This document shows positions 52,514 through 59,901 of a stretch of 59,901 nt of DNA, piece after piece. The notes beneath the pieces were generated by a model. That model saw only the letters and a program-made list of their open reading frames with translations. It was not told the origin of the DNA and ran no database searches. The stretch is taken from assembly GCF_015356825.1 (NCBI RefSeq), contig NZ_JAACYW010000037.1, positions 1-59,901 on the forward strand, in the 5' to 3' direction. The first letter of the stretch is position 1; each line of letters begins with the position of its first letter. The DNA comes from Catenulispora rubra (GTDB lineage Bacteria; Actinomycetota; Actinomycetes; Streptomycetales; Catenulisporaceae). The translations under genes were made by a program, and so were the position numbers.

Positions 52514-52984
52514 CTACCGCCGCACAGCCAGCTCCATATCCTCCATCGCGACATCCTCCCCATCAGCGTTCTGCATCCGCACCCGCACCGCCGAGCCGCT
52601 GCGCGTGTCGACCACCTTCAGCGGCGCCGCGTCGTCCTGCAGGTACTTGTCGCCCCACTGCATCAGCCCCAGCACCACGGGCAGCAGGTCGCGCCCCATC
52701 TCCGTGAGCACGTACTCGTACCGCGTCCGCTGGCCCGGCTCCCGATAGGGCTGCTTCGCCAGCACCCCGAGCTCGGTCAGCTCCTTCAGCCGGGCCGCCG
52801 CGACCGCCTCCGTCACCCCGACCCGGCGCGCGAAGGCGTCGAAGCGCGTTGTGCCGTAGTACGCCTCGCGCAGCAGGAGGATCGCCGATCGGGTGCCGAT
52901 CGCGCTGATCGCCTTGTCGATCGAGCACTGCTCGGCCGTCCAGCGGTCGCGGTCGGCCAGGACGGGTTCCAGCTGCATCGCCAT
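52514..52984 (-). CDS. HxlR-family transcriptional regulator
   Basis: 156 residues. The conserved cysteine (EQCSIDKAISAIG) and winged helix (GTTRFDAFARRVGVTEAVAA; RYEYVLTEMGRDLLPV) identify the family. Some HxlR proteins sense electrophiles by this cysteine. Start 52984 (GGTGG five bases upstream) is preferred over an ATG at 53017, whose codons lie inside the inverted repeat. It is divergent from a thiolase gene. Confidence 0.88.
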   Translation of the reverse strand: MAMQLEPVLADRDRWTAEQCSIDKAISAIGTRSAILLLREAYYGTTRFDAFARRVGVTEAVAAARLKELTELGVLAKQPYREPGQRTRYEYVLTEMGRDLLPVVLGLMQWGDKYLQDDAAPLKVVDTRSGSAVRVRMQNADGEDVAMEDMELAVRR

Positions 52985-52999
52985 GTGAGCCACCTTACC

Positions 53000-53057
53000 T
53001 TGACTTGAGTCGACCATAGCCAGGATCTATCCTCTAGCTATAGTCAACAAAAGTCAG
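53000..53057. promoter_or_regulatory. Large inverted repeat between HxlR regulator and thiolase
   Basis: The - strand copy CTATGGTCGACTCAAGTCAA (53019-53000) and the + strand copy CTATAGTCAACAAAAGTCAG (53038-53057) face each other and share 15 of 20 bases. It covers the promoter region of both genes, the expected place for HxlR autoregulation and thiolase control. Confidence 0.6.
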
Positions 53058-53071
53058 AGAGGGGCAGGGTC

Positions 53072-54259
53072 ATGGCGACTGCACGGGACGCGGTGATCGT
53101 GGGGGCGGTCCGCACTCCGATCGGCAAGGGCAAGCCCGGCGGCGCGCTGTCCGGCGTGCATCCGGTGGACCTGCTGGCGCACACGCTGCGCGCGCTGGTG
53201 GAGCGGACCGGCGTGGACCCCGCGCTGGTCGAGGACGTCATCGGCGGCTGCGTCGACCAGGCCGGGGAGCAGGCGATGAACACCACGCGCAACGCCTGGC
53301 TGGCCGCCGGGCTGCCGGAGACGGTGCCGGCGGTGACGGTGGACCGGCAGTGCGGCTCCTCGCAGCAGGCCGTCAGCTTTGCCGCGCAGGGCGTCATCGC
53401 CGGGGCGTACGACCTGGTCGTGGCCTGTGGCGTGGAGTCGATGAGCCGCGTGCCGATGTGGTCGAACGCGGCCGGCAAGGACCCGTTCGGTCCCGGCGTC
53501 GCGGCCCGCTACCCCGAAGGCCTGGTCCCGCAGGGGATCAGCGCGGAGCTGATCGCGGCCAAGTGGGGCCTCAGCCGGGAGCGGCTCGACGAGTTCGCGG
53601 CCGAATCGCACCGCCGCGCGGCGGCGGCCCACGCCGCAGGGCGCTTCGCGGACGAGACCGTGCCGATCCTGACCGAAGCGGGCCTGGTCACCACGGACGA
53701 ATCGGTGCGTTCGACGACTACTCCGGAAGTCCTGGCAGGCCTGCGCACCGCCTTCGAGGACCCGAGCTACGCCGAGCGCTTCCCGCAGATCGACTGGTCC
53801 GTGACCGCCGGCAACAGCAGTCCTATCAACGACGGCGCGGCGGCCCTGCTCATCGCCAGCGCCGAGACCGCCGAGCGCCTCGGCCTGACCCCGCTGGCCC
53901 GCCTGTACAGCTTCGCCGTCGTCGGCGACGACCCGATCATGATGCTCACCGGCATCATCCCGGCGACGGAGAAGGTCCTGCGCCGCGCCGGTCTGAAGCT
54001 CGACGACATGGACCTGATCGAGGTCAACGAGGCCTTCGCCTCCGTGGTCCTGGCCTGGCAGGCCGAAACCGGCGCCGACCTGGCGAAGGTCAACGTCAAC
54101 GGCGGCGCCGTCGCCCTGGGCCACCCCCTCGGCGCCAGCGGCGCGCGCATCATGACGACGCTGGTGCACGAGATGCGGCGGCGCGGGGTGACCTACGGCC
54201 TGCAGACTATGTGCGAGGCCGGCGGGCTGGCGAACGCGACGATCATCGAAGCGCTCTGA
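53072..54259 (+). CDS. Thiolase (acetyl-CoA acyltransferase family)
   Basis: 395 residues. The nucleophile C94 is in DRQCGSSQQA, H351 in GHPLGASGA and the second cysteine C381 in MCEAGG, so the active site is complete. It catalyses reversible thiolytic cleavage or condensation of acyl-CoA in fatty acid or steroid degradation. The divergent HxlR gene probably regulates it. The start follows AGGGGCAGGG. Confidence 0.93.
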   Translation: MATARDAVIVGAVRTPIGKGKPGGALSGVHPVDLLAHTLRALVERTGVDPALVEDVIGGCVDQAGEQAMNTTRNAWLAAGLPETVPAVTVDRQCGSSQQAVSFAAQGVIAGAYDLVVACGVESMSRVPMWSNAAGKDPFGPGVAARYPEGLVPQGISAELIAAKWGLSRERLDEFAAESHRRAAAAHAAGRFADETVPILTEAGLVTTDESVRSTTTPEVLAGLRTAFEDPSYAERFPQIDWSVTAGNSSPINDGAAALLIASAETAERLGLTPLARLYSFAVVGDDPIMMLTGIIPATEKVLRRAGLKLDDMDLIEVNEAFASVVLAWQAETGADLAKVNVNGGAVALGHPLGASGARIMTTLVHEMRRRGVTYGLQTMCEAGGLANATIIEAL

Positions 54260-54286
54260 TCTGCCACGAAGGCCGCTGAACTGCGG

Positions 54287-54928
54287 CTACAAAGCCGCGA
54301 GCCAGCGGTGCTCGGGATACACGCCGCCGATAAGCTCGGCCAGCCGTCCGCGCTGCGCCGAGCTCAGCTCCGGCACCGCACCCTCGAAGTCCCGCTGATC
54401 CTTGGGTCGCGCGTGCTTGGCCTTGAACAGCAGCACCAGCTCAGGGGTCAGATACGGGATGCCGTCGGCGGTGCGGCGGATGATCTCCGCATACGGCAAC
54501 CGGATCGTCGGGACGTGCCGACAGATCCACGCGCCTTCCTCATGCGGCTCGCGCATCACGTCGACGAGGTAGTCCCCGCTGGCCTGGTCGCGCAGCCAGG
54601 TCTGGTGCGTCGCGGCGATCACCTCGGCGGTGGCGTCCTCCCACAGCTGGTTCTGGCCGACGCCGTCGAAGACGTAGCCTGGAAAGAGCCCGCTGATCTC
54701 GGCGAAGTCCGCGGCGGGGATCGCGATCTCCAGGTCGGCGTGGCGTCGGGTCTGCCGACCGAGGAACAAGTCCAGCGCCCAGCCTCCCGCCACATACCAG
54801 GGTGTCGCGACACCGGCCAGCCGCTGCGCGATCTCCGGCGGCGTCCAGGCGCGGGCCCACCTGTCGTCGAGGGCCTCGATGTCGGCGGGGGACAGGTCGA
54901 TCCAGCCGCCGTGCTCTGATTCGCTCAC
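54287..54928 (-). CDS. Nucleotidyltransferase, aminoglycoside adenylyltransferase-like
   Basis: 213 residues. The motif YVAGGWALDLFLGRQTRRHADLE-like (GGWALD ... HxD) is that of the PF10706 group related to ANT(2''). A full metal site (GGWxxD, HxD) seems present, but the environmental protein need not confer resistance. Converges on the thiolase gene. Confidence 0.75.
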   Translation of the reverse strand: MSESEHGGWIDLSPADIEALDDRWARAWTPPEIAQRLAGVATPWYVAGGWALDLFLGRQTRRHADLEIAIPAADFAEISGLFPGYVFDGVGQNQLWEDATAEVIAATHQTWLRDQASGDYLVDVMREPHEEGAWICRHVPTIRLPYAEIIRRTADGIPYLTPELVLLFKAKHARPKDQRDFEGAVPELSSAQRGRLAELIGGVYPEHRWLAAL

Positions 54929-55060
54929 CAGAGTGAACCTACCAAGGTTGTCGGGCCACTCTACAAAACCGTTAAATCAGTGTTCTCCCTCTATCGCCCC
55001 GCCGAACGCGCAGGTCCGATCCTGGACACGGTAATCGGGCAGCATTGTGTGGGGGGATCC

Positions 55061-58000
55061 ATGACATCGAGCACGTCAAAACAACGTTGGCACAGATGGT
55101 CCTTAGGCGGCCTGAGTTCCCTGGCGCTGGCCCTCGGGAGCGTCGGCGTGGCCGTCGGCCTCGTCTCCGGGCCCGCCGGGACGGCGCACGCCTCCAGCGG
55201 CGCGCCGACGTTCGTCCAGCAGGCCTGGGCGCACGCCGGCGGGGTCGGCGCGCTGACGGTCAAGCCGACCGCCGCCGTCGCCACCGGCGACCGGCTGGTC
55301 GTCGAGGTCGGGGTGTGGAGCGTGGGGGCGGCGACCGCCGGGTCGGTGACCGACTCCGCCGGCGACGCCTACACCGAGCTGACGCACTTCACCGCCTCGG
55401 ACGGCACCGAGATGAGCGTCTGGACCGCGCAGGTCACCTCCGGTGGCGGCACGATCCCCACGCTGACCGCCAAGCCGACCGGCTCCGCCGACGTCGGCGT
55501 GGCGATGCTGGAGTACTCGGGCGTCTCCAGCATCGGCGGCGCCTCGGTCGTGGACGTCCAGGGGCACGCCACCGGCAAGACCTCCGGCGCGGGAACCATT
55601 GCGGCCGGCGCCACGGCGCCGACGACGGCCGCCGGGGAACTCGCGCTCGGCTTCTACGCCGACTCCGGGTTCGGCAACGCCCTGACCGCCGGCGCCGGTT
55701 TCACCAGCCGGGTCAACGTCTCCCAGGTCAGCGACATGGAACTGGCCGCGGAGGAGCAGCTCACCGGCGCGGCCGGCGCCACCCCGAACGCCACGTTCGG
55801 GACCGGCGCCTCGACGATCTGGCTGGCCGCGACCGTGGTCCTGAAGCCCGAGGGCTCCGGCGCCGCGACCGCTCCGGGGACGCCGACGAACGCCGCCGCC
55901 ACCGCCGGCAACGCCTCCGCCAGCGTCACCTGGAGCGCGCCCGCGGACGGCGGATCTCCCGTCACCGCCTACACCGTCACGCCATACGCCGACGGTGTCG
56001 CTGGCACCCCGACCATCGTGACCGGCACCCCGCCGGCCGCCACGGCGACTCTGACCGGGCTGACCAACGCGGTGCCGTACACCTTCACCGTCAGCGCGAC
56101 CAACGCCGTCGGCACCGGCCCGGTGTCGCAGCCCTCGAACACCGCGGTCCCGGACCCGGTGCCCAACGGGCAGTTCGGCGCGCTCCAGACCTGGCCGATC
56201 GTCGGCGTGCACTCGGCGGTGCTCGACGACGGCAAGGTCCTGGTCTGGGACGGCTGGCAGAACCCGCAGCCCACCCACGTCTACGACCCGGCGACCGGGA
56301 CGTTCACCACCGCCACGCCGAGCGACAGCCTGTTCTGCAGCGGCCTGGCCAAGCTCCCGGACGGCCGGGTGCTGGTGGCCGGCGGCTACGGCGCCTCCTC
56401 GACCGGCATGCTCGGCATCGCCGACACCAACATCTTCGACCCCGCGGCCAACACCTGGACCCGCGCCGCCGACATGCACCTGAAGCGCTGGTATCCGGAC
56501 CTCACCGAGCTGCCGGACGGCCGCTACGTCGCGCTCAGCGGCAACTCCAGCGGCGCCAACACCTGGTCGGACACCCCCGAGGTCTTCGATCCGACGGCCA
56601 ACACCTGGACGCTGCTGTCCGGCATCAGCACGCCACAAGTCCACGAGGTGGAGTACCCGTTCTCCTTCCTCGCGCCGAACGGCAAGATCTTCACCATCGG
56701 CCCGGAGGAGGACGTCTCCTACTGGCTCGACGCCGCCGCCGCGACCCCGACCTGGACCTCCGTCGGCCCCAGCGGGCTGAAGAACGGCTCGGCGGTGATG
56801 TACCGGCCGGGCAAGATCCTCTACAGCGGCGGTGCCGCGAGCGTGGAGACCACCAGCAGCTCGGTCGCCGCGTCGGCCACCATCGACCTGACCGCGGCCA
56901 CGCCGGCCTGGCAGGCCGGCGCGCCGATGCACTACCCGCGGACCTACCACACCCTGACCACGCTGGCCGACGGCCGGGTCCTGGCGGTCGGCGGCGAGGC
57001 GACCTCGGACCAGAGCGTCGTCACCACCGGCGCGCTGCCGGCCGAGATCTGGGACCCGGCGACGAACCAGTGGACGACGATCGACTCGATCGCCGCCGCG
57101 CGCAACTACCACTCCACAGCGGTTCTGCTGCCGGACGGCAGAGTCCTGATCGCCGGCGGCGGGCACCCCACCGGCCTGAGCGACCCGGGCCAGTACAACG
57201 CGCAGATCTACTCGCCGTCGTACCTGTTCGACGGCGCGCGCCCGACCATCGCCACCGGTCCCGGGTCGGCCACCTACGGCAGCACGATGACGGTGAGCAC
57301 CCCGGACGCTTCGTCGATCGCCGCCGTCAACCTGGTCTCCTTCGGCTCCGACACCCACCAGTCGGACATGGACCAGCACTTCGTGCCGCTGTCGTTCACC
57401 GCGGGCAGCGGGACGCTGTCGGTGCAGGCACCCTCCGGCGGCGCGCTCGCGCCTCCCGGCGACTACATGCTGTTCATCGTGAACAAGGCCGGCGTGCCGT
57501 CGGTCGCGGCCACGGTGCACCTGAGCGCGGCGGCGCCGACGGCGCCCGCCGCCCCGACCGCCGTCACCGCGACGGCGGGACCGTCCTCGGCGACGGTGTC
57601 GTGGACCGCCCCGGCTTCCGGCGGCGTGCCGATCACGTCCTACACGGTGACGCCGCACGCCAACGGCAGTGCCCTGACCCCGACGACCGTGACCGGCACC
57701 CCGCCCGCGACCTCGGCGACCATCACCGGTCTGACGAACGGGACCAGCCACACCTTCACCGTGACCGCGACGGACTCGGCGGGCACCGGCCCGGCGTCGG
57801 CGCCGTCGAACGCGGTGGTCCCGACCAATGTCGTCGCGCCGGTGTTCGTCCAGCAGGCTTCGACGCACACCGGCAGCGCTTCTTCGGCGGGGGTGACGCT
57901 CGGCACGCCGATCACGGTCGGGAACCGGCTGGTCGTCGAGGTCGGGGTGTGGAACACGTCCTCGGCGACGGCCACCGCGGTCACCGACTCGGCGGGCAAC

Positions 58001-58486
58001 GCCTACACCGAGCTGACGCACTTCACGGCTTCGGACCACACGGAGATGAGCGTGTGGAGCGCGCCGATCACCGCCGGCGGCGGGACCAAACCGACGGTCA
58101 CGGCCAAGGTCTCGTCGGCAGCCGCCGTCGGGGTCGCGGCGGTGGAGTACTCGGGCTTGTCGACGGCGGCAGGACTCGCGGCGGTCGATACGCAGGCGCA
58201 TGCGACCGGGACCACCGGCGCGGCCGGGACGGTCTCGTCCGGGGCGACCGCGGCGGCCTCGTCGGCGGGTGAGCTGGCGGTGGGCTTCTACGAGGACTCA
58301 GGGTTCGGCGACGCGTTGAGCGCGGGAAGTGGGTTCACTCAGCGGGTCAACGTCTCGAACACCGGCGACATGGAATTCCTGGTCGAGGACCAGGTTCCGG
58401 CGTCCGGAGCCACCTCGGCGGCGACCTTCGGCACCGGAGGCTCGACGGCCTGGCTGGCGGGGACGGTGGTGTTCAAGCACAGCTGA
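55061..58486 (+). CDS. Secreted galactose/glyoxal oxidase-like protein with FN3 and duplicated flanking domains
   Basis: 1141 residues. A signal peptide ends near AHA. Order: domain A (about 45-260), a fibronectin type III domain, a kelch-type oxidase core (about 370-765) ending in the DUF1929-like all-beta domain (to about 825), a second FN3 and a second domain A. The copper-radical residues can be placed: C426 in LFCSGL, Y478 in KRWYPD, Y683-H684 in ARNYHST and H766 in DTHQSD, agreeing with galactose oxidase spacing. It should oxidise aldehydes or alcohols outside the cell to give hydrogen peroxide. The ATG follows GGGGGG; the frame upstream lacks a signal. Confidence 0.88.
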   Translation: MTSSTSKQRWHRWSLGGLSSLALALGSVGVAVGLVSGPAGTAHASSGAPTFVQQAWAHAGGVGALTVKPTAAVATGDRLVVEVGVWSVGAATAGSVTDSAGDAYTELTHFTASDGTEMSVWTAQVTSGGGTIPTLTAKPTGSADVGVAMLEYSGVSSIGGASVVDVQGHATGKTSGAGTIAAGATAPTTAAGELALGFYADSGFGNALTAGAGFTSRVNVSQVSDMELAAEEQLTGAAGATPNATFGTGASTIWLAATVVLKPEGSGAATAPGTPTNAAATAGNASASVTWSAPADGGSPVTAYTVTPYADGVAGTPTIVTGTPPAATATLTGLTNAVPYTFTVSATNAVGTGPVSQPSNTAVPDPVPNGQFGALQTWPIVGVHSAVLDDGKVLVWDGWQNPQPTHVYDPATGTFTTATPSDSLFCSGLAKLPDGRVLVAGGYGASSTGMLGIADTNIFDPAANTWTRAADMHLKRWYPDLTELPDGRYVALSGNSSGANTWSDTPEVFDPTANTWTLLSGISTPQVHEVEYPFSFLAPNGKIFTIGPEEDVSYWLDAAAATPTWTSVGPSGLKNGSAVMYRPGKILYSGGAASVETTSSSVAASATIDLTAATPAWQAGAPMHYPRTYHTLTTLADGRVLAVGGEATSDQSVVTTGALPAEIWDPATNQWTTIDSIAAARNYHSTAVLLPDGRVLIAGGGHPTGLSDPGQYNAQIYSPSYLFDGARPTIATGPGSATYGSTMTVSTPDASSIAAVNLVSFGSDTHQSDMDQHFVPLSFTAGSGTLSVQAPSGGALAPPGDYMLFIVNKAGVPSVAATVHLSAAAPTAPAAPTAVTATAGPSSATVSWTAPASGGVPITSYTVTPHANGSALTPTTVTGTPPATSATITGLTNGTSHTFTVTATDSAGTGPASAPSNAVVPTNVVAPVFVQQASTHTGSASSAGVTLGTPITVGNRLVVEVGVWNTSSATATAVTDSAGNAYTELTHFTASDHTEMSVWSAPITAGGGTKPTVTAKVSSAAAVGVAAVEYSGLSTAAGLAAVDTQAHATGTTGAAGTVSSGATAAASSAGELAVGFYEDSGFGDALSAGSGFTQRVNVSNTGDMEFLVEDQVPASGATSAATFGTGGSTAWLAGTVVFKHS

Positions 58487-58502
58487 GCAGTCGCGCAACG
58501 GC

Positions 58503-58532
58503 GGTGGGCCCCGGAGATCTCCGGGGCCCACC
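58503..58532. terminator. Perfect 30-base palindrome between convergent genes
   Basis: GGTGGGCCCCGGAGA and its exact reverse complement TCTCCGGGGCCCACC, without spacer, lie 17 bases after the oxidase stop and about 34 bases after the propeller gene's end. A bidirectional terminator. Confidence 0.8.
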
Positions 58533-58565
58533 TTCGTATCCGGCTTCGTATCCGAAACAGCTCGC

Positions 58566-59901
58566 CTACAGCAGCGCCGTGTTCCCGTGCGCGGAGGACG
58601 GCAGGTAGTACCGGCTCCCCGCGAAAGTGGCCTTGTACCCGCCGAGCAGCACCCCGACCGAGTCCAGCAGCCCCGGCGACGTGCTGCACGCCGCGTGGCC
58701 GGCGTTGTCCGTCGTGGCGCTGCACAGGAACTCGCCGGTGTTGTCCGTGAACGTGATCTTCTGCCCCACGACCGGCACGCCGTTGCTGGTCAGCGTGGCG
58801 TTCAGGTTCGCCTCGCCGAGCGGCAGCAGGGTCAGGGTCGCGGTCCCGGCGGTCAGCGCCGTCGGCAGCGGCTTGATGACCGACACCGCCAGGTAGACCG
58901 GGTTGTTGCCGACCCCGATGGTGGCCGTCACCGAATCAGAGGCCAGATTCACCGCCGACACGCTGGCGGCGCCGAAGTCGGCCACGTAGGCCGCGCCGCC
59001 GGTGGGCGCCACGACCAGCGCGATGCCGTGCGGTGCGGCGCCGACCGTGAAGGTCGAGGTCACCGTCTCGGTCGCGGTGCTGATGACCGACACGGTTCCG
59101 GAGCCGGCGTCGGTGACGTAGACCGTGGAGCCGTCCGGGGTCGCCGCGGCGCTGTGCGGCCTGGCGCCGACGGGCACCGTCGCCGACACCGTCTCGGTCG
59201 CGGTGTCGATCACCGAGACCTGGCCGCTGCCGTAGTCGGGCACGTAGACGTGCGAGCCGTCGGGGGAGACCGTCAGGCCGACCGGCGTCTGGCCGACCGG
59301 GACCGTGGCGACGACGGTGTCCGTGGCCGCGTTGATGACGGTGACCGAGGAGCCGCCGGTGTCGGCGGCGTAGATCCGGGACCCGTCCGGCGAGACGGCC
59401 AGGCCCTCGGCGCCGGGACCGGCGTTGACGGTGGCGATCACGGCGTCGGAGGAGGTGTCGACGACCGAGACGGTGCCGGCGATGTCGTCGCCGACGTAGA
59501 GCCGGCTGCCGTCCGGGGACAGCGCGGCGGACTGCGGCTGCCGGCCGACCGGGATGGTCGCCACCACCGCGGGCCCGGCGGCGGCCTGGGTGTCGATGAC
59601 CGACACCGAGGACGCCCCGGAGTCGGTGACGTAGACCTTGTGGCCGTCGGCCGAGGCGGCGATCCCGGTCGGGGCGGCGCCGACCGCGACCGTGGCGACC
59701 ACGGTCTGGCTGGCGGTGTCGATGACCGAGACCGTGTTCGACGCCGCGTTCGCGACGTAGACGTAGGTCCCGGGCGGCAGCGCCGAGCCGCCGGCCGCGT
59801 GCGCGGTGCCGGCGGCCAGGGCCGGCACCACGGTCGCGGCCAGCACGCCGGCGGCCAGGAGCGCCGAGGCGCGGCGGGGGCGGGTGGACCGGGGTCCGGC
59901 G
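58566..59901 (-). CDS. Secreted YVTN beta-propeller protein (5' end outside window)
   Basis: At least 440 residues. The first codons seen read as a basic n-region (RSTRPRRAS) and a hydrophobic core ending near TAHA, so the signal peptide starts just beyond the window; a GTG at 59846 falls within the core and is not the start. About seven or eight blades of roughly 42 residues follow, each with a YV-x-(N/D)-x-x-x-x-TVSVIDTA pattern. A final Ig-like domain with two cysteines is at the C-terminus. Such proteins are usually surface binding proteins. Confidence 0.88.
   Translation of the reverse strand, partial: AGPRSTRPRRASALLAAGVLAATVVPALAAGTAHAAGGSALPPGTYVYVANAASNTVSVIDTASQTVVATVAVGAAPTGIAASADGHKVYVTDSGASSVSVIDTQAAAGPAVVATIPVGRQPQSAALSPDGSRLYVGDDIAGTVSVVDTSSDAVIATVNAGPGAEGLAVSPDGSRIYAADTGGSSVTVINAATDTVVATVPVGQTPVGLTVSPDGSHVYVPDYGSGQVSVIDTATETVSATVPVGARPHSAAATPDGSTVYVTDAGSGTVSVISTATETVTSTFTVGAAPHGIALVVAPTGGAAYVADFGAASVSAVNLASDSVTATIGVGNNPVYLAVSVIKPLPTALTAGTATLTLLPLGEANLNATLTSNGVPVVGQKITFTDNTGEFLCSATTDNAGHAACSTSPGLLDSVGVLLGGYKATFAGSRYYLPSSAHGNTALL

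Noticed and set aside
50593..52563. Single 656-residue protein joining the DUF3089 hydrolase to upstream sequence
   Set aside because: The hydrolase has its own start and signal peptide at 51852, and the upstream part is out of frame with the rhamnosidase remnant.
55103..58201. 1032-codon open frame antisense to the oxidase gene, and a 1075-codon one in another + frame
   Set aside because: Both are Arg/Gly-rich shadows of a very GC-rich gene; neither has domains or a start signal.
1..59901. tRNA or rRNA genes, including a tRNA attachment site for the integrase
   Set aside because: I found no cloverleaf with a T-loop GTTCGAATC-like core or rRNA sequence; the integrase junction is in a protein gene.

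Overview
The window is high-GC DNA with frequent GTG starts, ATGA/GTGA stop-start overlaps and gene families typical of Actinobacteria (SigE-family and ECF42 sigma factors, MmpL transporters, a PF04672-type SAM methyltransferase, kelch/galactose-oxidase secreted proteins). A Catenulispora- or Streptomyces-like soil actinomycete is my inference; no marker gene fixes the genus.

Layout. 1-6.3 kb: a branched-chain amino acid type ABC operon (binding protein, LivH, LivM with a very long membrane extension, LivG, LivF). 6.4-9.2 kb: a frameshifted MFS exporter divergent from its ArsR regulator, and a decayed citrate synthase. 9.2-13.7 kb: a SigE-family sigma factor with a membrane partner, an MmpL transporter and a MarR remnant. 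13.7-16.7 kb: an isolated pair, a DGQHR-domain protein (DndB-like) and a P63C-domain protein, with unusual operator-like repeats. 16.9-23.1 kb: a broken metallo-beta-lactamase-fold gene, a sensor kinase/response regulator/MmpL set and an SGNH lipoprotein. 23.1-29.4 kb: mobile DNA, with an intact IS110-family transposase, a PhyH-type dioxygenase, and a degraded IS21-type element carrying a reversed small gene and cutting into an NmrA-like gene. 29.4-34.8 kb: a small secreted protein, a sigma factor fused to an anti-sigma-like zinc motif and a large sensor region, then MFS and HxlR fragments.

35.0-45.2 kb is the most interesting part: an intact, apparently complete ribosomal peptide (RiPP) cluster. 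An HTH/NB-ARC/TPR regulator faces a 45-residue cysteine-free precursor peptide. A transcription attenuator follows the precursor, then a tightly coupled operon of stand-alone YcaO cyclodehydratase, small membrane protein, HTTM-like membrane protein, unknown protein, an active plus an inactive M16 peptidase, and an MFS exporter. There is no azoline dehydrogenase, TfuA or E1-like partner, so the modification is not obvious.

45.2-48.3 kb: remnant and intact serine recombinases. The intact one lies against a methyltransferase gene that has lost its 5' end, which looks like an attachment-site junction. To the right the sequence reads as ordinary chromosome: an ECF42 sigma operon (VOC, YCII, sigma) with a matching promoter, a DUF3089 hydrolase, an alpha-L-rhamnosidase remnant, an HxlR regulator divergent from a thiolase, a nucleotidyltransferase, a large galactose-oxidase-like protein and a YVTN beta-propeller protein that runs off the window.

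More than ten genes between about 6 and 35 kb are truncated or frameshifted. Some single frameshifts could be sequencing errors in GC-rich runs. The truncated fragments next to transposons are better explained by real decay.
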